The notes beneath the pieces were generated by a model. The model had not been told where the DNA came from. It saw only the letters and a program-made list of their open reading frames with translations, and did no database searches. DNA of 64,000 nucleotides from Bacteroides acidifaciens. GTDB lineage: Bacteria; Bacteroidota; Bacteroidia; Bacteroidales; Bacteroidaceae. A program made the position numbers and the translations under genes. Shown here in pieces: positions 63,699-64,000 of the stretch (position 1 is its first letter; the number at the start of each line of letters is the position of its first letter). The stretch lies in the NCBI RefSeq assembly GCF_903181435.1, contig NZ_CAEUHO010000001.1:186001-250000 (forward strand). Reading direction: 5' to 3'.

Positions 63699-64000
63699 AT
63701 GAAACTTACTCATTTTTTATTGATCACTATTGTTCTTTGCTTATGTTCTTGTTCGAATGAACAAGAATTTTGTAATCTTGATAATGTAAAAACAAAGGAA
63801 TTTACTATCAGGAATAGAGATTCTCGCTTTCCTTTAGAATTAAACTATATTCCAGTTAATGATTCAAAAACGAGAAGTGATATAACATATCAATATCAAT
63901 ATTTGGGACATGGATTTAAACCTATCACATTACCATTAATTGATGCAGCTAATATAAGTTCGCCAATATTTGACATTGATAAAATAATTGAAGTAGGTAA
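63699..64000 (+). CDS. Lipoprotein, N-terminal part (3' end outside window); possible MACPF protein
   Basis: The gene starts at 63699 and runs past the window edge. Signal peptide MKLTHFLLITIVLCLCSC with lipobox CSC. About 80 further residues are visible; YQYLGHGFKPITLPLIDAAN and SSPIFDIDKIIEVG resemble the first strands of Bacteroidales MACPF-domain proteins (BSAP-type antimicrobial toxins), which open with a short LG(Y/H)G(Y/F) motif followed by an acidic-Asp-Lys segment. The call rests on memory of that pattern only, so it stays tentative. Confidence 0.45.
   Translation, partial: MKLTHFLLITIVLCLCSCSNEQEFCNLDNVKTKEFTIRNRDSRFPLELNYIPVNDSKTRSDITYQYQYLGHGFKPITLPLIDAANISSPIFDIDKIIEVG

Overview
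This window comes from a chromosome of the genus Bacteroides (or a very close Bacteroidales relative). Signs are: Bacteroides-type promoters (TAnnTTTG, most often TATCTTTG) ahead of many genes, many lipoproteins with a short SC lipobox, and hallmark genes such as fkp (fucokinase/GDP-fucose pyrophosphorylase), a BtuB-BtuG vitamin B12 surface pair, a VirE/HU pair, and a mobilizable element with an RteC-like protein. All assignments are from reading motifs and recalled families; no search was run.

Layout. 1-2.7 kb: the distal end of an operon with a Gfo/Idh/MocA oxidoreductase (cut by the window edge), a DUF1080 3-keto-glycoside hydrolase-type lipoprotein and a secreted xylose-isomerase-like protein; this gene order matches the B. 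thetaiotaomicron operon known for activating plant glucosinolates. 2.7-20.4 kb: core genome: small lipoprotein, acyl-CoA ligase, mtaB, lipid A acyltransferase, glycosyltransferase, folB, malQ, B12-dependent ribonucleotide reductase, nitroreductase, dnaA, an MCE protein, a cell-wall amidase and a BASS-type transporter.

20.37-31.07 kb: an integrated mobilizable element of about 10.7 kb, inserted in the 3' end of the BASS-type transporter gene. It supplies a replacement gene end, and the displaced original end is still readable at 31.06-31.14 kb. It carries a tyrosine integrase, excisionase-like HTH proteins, a RepA-like ATPase, a primase, a candidate oriT, a MobC-like protein, a relaxase, a coiled-coil membrane protein and an RteC-like gene split by a one-base frameshift. 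Its cargo is a WYL regulator, a peptidase E-like protein and an AraC fragment. Repeated TTTTGTTAC sites lie at both ends, including an exact 21-bp direct repeat.

31.2-37.5 kb: accessory region with an unknown two-gene unit, a Crp-like regulator, a lipoprotein, and a divergent HU-like / VirE-primase pair bracketed by two near-identical ATGATAGATA hairpins. 37.5-54.6 kb: core genes: namZ-like DUF1343 protein, HD hydrolase, LptD-like protein, ung, asnA, tRNA-Arg(CCG), lipoproteins, a likely 34-residue membrane peptide, fkp, HAD phosphatase, pgi, gpsA, lysS. 54.7-63.0 kb: a MATE exporter and a complete B12 acquisition locus: btuD-btuC-btuF on the minus strand and, divergently, a cobalamin riboswitch followed by btuB and btuG. 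The last kilobase is very AT-rich and holds two lipoprotein genes, the second cut by the window edge and possibly the start of a MACPF-type toxin.

The B12 uptake locus and the B12-dependent reductase NrdJ sit in one window and fit together physiologically: DNA precursor synthesis by this enzyme needs the cofactor that the locus imports.
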